Source: Ectothiorhodospira sp. BSL-9 | Lineage (GTDB): Bacteria; Pseudomonadota; Gammaproteobacteria; Ectothiorhodospirales; Ectothiorhodospiraceae | Assembly: GCF_001632845.1 (NCBI RefSeq) | Contig: NZ_CP011994.1 | Location: 1,612,001-1,676,000 of the forward strand | Direction of reading: 5' to 3' | DNA length: 64,000 bases | In this document: positions 62,766 to 64,000 of the stretch, piece after piece | How positions within the stretch are numbered: the first letter of the stretch is position 1 | Layout of the letters: every line of letters starts with the position of its first letter | Notes under the pieces: generated by a model | Told to the model about the DNA's origin: nothing | Databases searched by the model: none | What the model saw: only the letters and a program-made list of their open reading frames with translations | Translations under genes and position numbers: made by a program

Positions 62766-63509
62766 ATGGGGTTCAAGGCAGGCATGATGAAGAGGATGTC
62801 GGTGGCGGCGGCCATCGCAGGCGGGGTGTGTTTTGGGGGGGGCGCCCAGGCGAGCCTGATCACTTACACTTTGACCCCGTCGGACAAATCGAGCTTCGAG
62901 CTTGCCTCACCGGATCCCCATGGCCGGGTGAGCATCACTACGAATTGGCAGCCATTTGACGTGACGGTGGACCCTGATGACGGCTATCGGGTGACTGGCA
63001 TTGATGGCTTCAACCCGGTGCAAATTTCGTTTGATAATGCCGAGAGGAGCGCGAATGACTCCGGGAGTGGCTGGTCCTCTCGGTCAGGGTCAGAGAGTTT
63101 CTCCAGTGAATTCACCCTGAAGCTTGATTTGGCCGAGGCTCCGTATGGGGCGTGGGAGGGCACACATGAGGTGCGGGGTGAGCTGAGCTATAACGTAGCA
63201 TGGAGCTGGGATAGGAAATTCTTGTTTATTTTCCCATTGCCTTGGGAGCTTTCGAGTCATCAAAGCTCTGCGAGAATCGACTGGACTGACGCGCTTTTGC
63301 TTGGGTCGATTGAGGATGAAGCTTACATTGAGGTGAGTTTTTCTGATCATTATCTCCGGCCTGGGGGGAGTAATGCACTGGCCACCCCAGTCAGCGTGAC
63401 CGGGCACGCCAATCCTCCCAGTGAGGTGCCCGAGCCGACGGTGTTGATGTTGTTCGGGGCCGGACTCCTCGGTTTGGGCTTCCTGCGTCGCCGTCGTAAT
63501 ACGGTTTAA
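62766..63509 (+). CDS. PEP-CTERM protein (exosortase A substrate)
   Basis: 247-aa exported protein. Signal peptide at residues 8-29 (MKRMSVAAAIAGGVCFGGGA). The body is beta-rich and polar, with a Ser-rich stretch (SGSGWSSRSGSESFSSEF) that could be glycosylated. It ends with a canonical sorting tail: VPEPT, a hydrophobic helix (VLMLFGAGLLGLGFL) and RRRRNTV. XrtA at 14.7 kb should cleave at the PEP motif. AAGGAG lies 6 bases before the ATG. Its promoter region now sits directly beside the insertion element. Function of the mature protein unknown. Confidence 0.93.
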   Translation: MGFKAGMMKRMSVAAAIAGGVCFGGGAQASLITYTLTPSDKSSFELASPDPHGRVSITTNWQPFDVTVDPDDGYRVTGIDGFNPVQISFDNAERSANDSGSGWSSRSGSESFSSEFTLKLDLAEAPYGAWEGTHEVRGELSYNVAWSWDRKFLFIFPLPWELSSHQSSARIDWTDALLLGSIEDEAYIEVSFSDHYLRPGGSNALATPVSVTGHANPPSEVPEPTVLMLFGAGLLGLGFLRRRRNTV

Positions 63510-63523
63510 CCCAACTGCCTTAC

Positions 63524-63541
63524 GGGCCCCGCACGGGGCCC
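63524..63541. terminator. Strong hairpin after the PEP-CTERM gene
   Basis: GGGCCCCG-CA-CGGGGCCC is a perfect 8-bp stem 15 bp after the stop codon. No T-run follows, so it is either an mRNA-stabilising hairpin or a non-classical terminator between the PEP-CTERM gene and the convergent HipA-like gene. Confidence 0.5.
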
Positions 63542-63625
63542 CGACGCCCACCGCTGACGACGGTTCGCCGGGGGCAGTCTCGCGCCCAGGGCTTCGGCCA
63601 GTTGATTGGGCGATTCCTGGAAACG

Positions 63626-64000
63626 CTACCAACAGTGAGCAGTGGGGTCCGCCGCCTCTGGGGTGGTCAACGCGACTTCCACGGCCTCCGCCCTCCTGGC
63701 CGCCACGGCGCGAAAGTCCGGCGAGATCCGCTCATCCACCGCCGCTCGCCGCCAGAAATCCAGTGCCATGGCGCCGCCCTGGCGCCACGGCTCGATGCCT
63801 CCGTGGGCTGGTGGGGGCTGGAAGACCGGTGTCGGTGGCACCTCACCAGGACGGGGTGCGTGGAGCATGGGCAGCATGTCATAGACCGGGGCCAGGGCCA
63901 GCCGCCCGTTGGGGTGGGGCTGGAGGGTCAGGTTGCCCAGGTGCTGGTCGCTGTTCTCGATCCAGTGGGCGAAGGCCTGAAGCAGGGTGACGGTCGCTGG
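63626..64000 (-). CDS. HipA-like Ser/Thr kinase, C-terminal part
   Basis: The window ends inside this minus-strand gene; about 124 C-terminal residues are visible. The kinase motif WIENSDQHLGNLTL (N-S-D-x-H-x-x-N catalytic loop) is followed by LALAPVYDMLPMLHAP, the HipA equivalent of the DFG region. HipA toxins phosphorylate aminoacyl-tRNA synthetases and cause dormancy; the PRPGEVPPTPVFQPPP insert recalls the YjjJ/HipA-like branch. The 5' end and any HipB antitoxin lie outside the window. Converges on the PEP-CTERM gene. Confidence 0.85.
   Translation of the reverse strand, partial: PATVTLLQAFAHWIENSDQHLGNLTLQPHPNGRLALAPVYDMLPMLHAPRPGEVPPTPVFQPPPAHGGIEPWRQGGAMALDFWRRAAVDERISPDFRAVAARRAEAVEVALTTPEAADPTAHCW

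Overview
The window is about 64 kb of a GC-rich gammaproteobacterial chromosome. The PepN, RecQ, CRP/Vfr and DAHP synthase genes, the exosortase A (XrtA) gene order and a PEP-CTERM substrate are all typical of that class. A Chromatiales/Ectothiorhodospiraceae-like host is a guess from gene content only. Most of the window is one large exopolysaccharide (EPS) and protein-sorting locus.

Layout. 1-5.4 kb: housekeeping genes (3' part of pepN, recQ, a CRP-family regulator on the minus strand, an OsmC-family gene). 5.4-19.5 kb: the core XrtA/EPS operon, eleven plus-strand genes that mostly overlap or abut. They encode a polysaccharide export lipoprotein, chain-length protein, tyrosine autokinase, outer-membrane protein, AAA ATPase, DUF3473 deacetylase, FemAB-like protein, glycosyltransferase, exosortase A with an EpsI domain, a second glycosyltransferase and an amidotransferase. 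A perfect CRP-type palindrome lies in its leader. 19.4-21.4 kb: a MNT/HEPN pair and a DAHP synthase, minus strand. 21.5-35.2 kb: a second EPS block (CapK-like adenylase, deacetylase, two GT4 glycosyltransferases, WecB, a second amidotransferase, methyltransferase, two acyl carrier proteins around two exosortase-associated hydrolases, acetyltransferase-like protein, O-antigen-ligase-like protein).

35.2-50.7 kb: an accessory, visibly more A+T-rich block. It holds two methyltransferases, three proteins of unknown function (one with a ParB/sulfiredoxin-like motif), a GT-A glycosyltransferase, a Stealth-type sugar-phosphate transferase, an ABC exporter, an adenylating ligase, a GT2, GNAT-like proteins and another deacetylase. 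The minus-strand run 42-50.7 kb is bounded by two inverted copies of a 104-bp MITE-like repeat. 50.8-55.3 kb: a double beta-helix exported protein and a VanZ-family membrane protein.

55.4-58.6 kb: a compact minus-strand cassette of a 232-aa unknown protein, a PqqD-like protein, an HprK-related kinase and a nucleotidyltransferase, preceded by a sigma-54-like promoter. 59.1-62.5 kb: a complete TniA/TniB-type insertion element with perfect 12-bp inverted ends and a 5-bp target duplication. Its transposase is split by a +1 shift at a run of seven G. 62.7-63.5 kb: a PEP-CTERM protein gene with its own sigma-54-like promoter. The window ends inside a HipA-like kinase gene.

Working model (inference): nucleotide-sugar supply (WecB), glycosyltransferases and the Stealth protein build the polymer; deacetylases, acyl/adenylation enzymes and amidotransferases decorate it; the export lipoprotein, chain-length protein, kinase and outer-membrane protein export it; XrtA processes PEP-CTERM proteins. 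CRP and RpoN are the likely regulatory inputs visible in the DNA.
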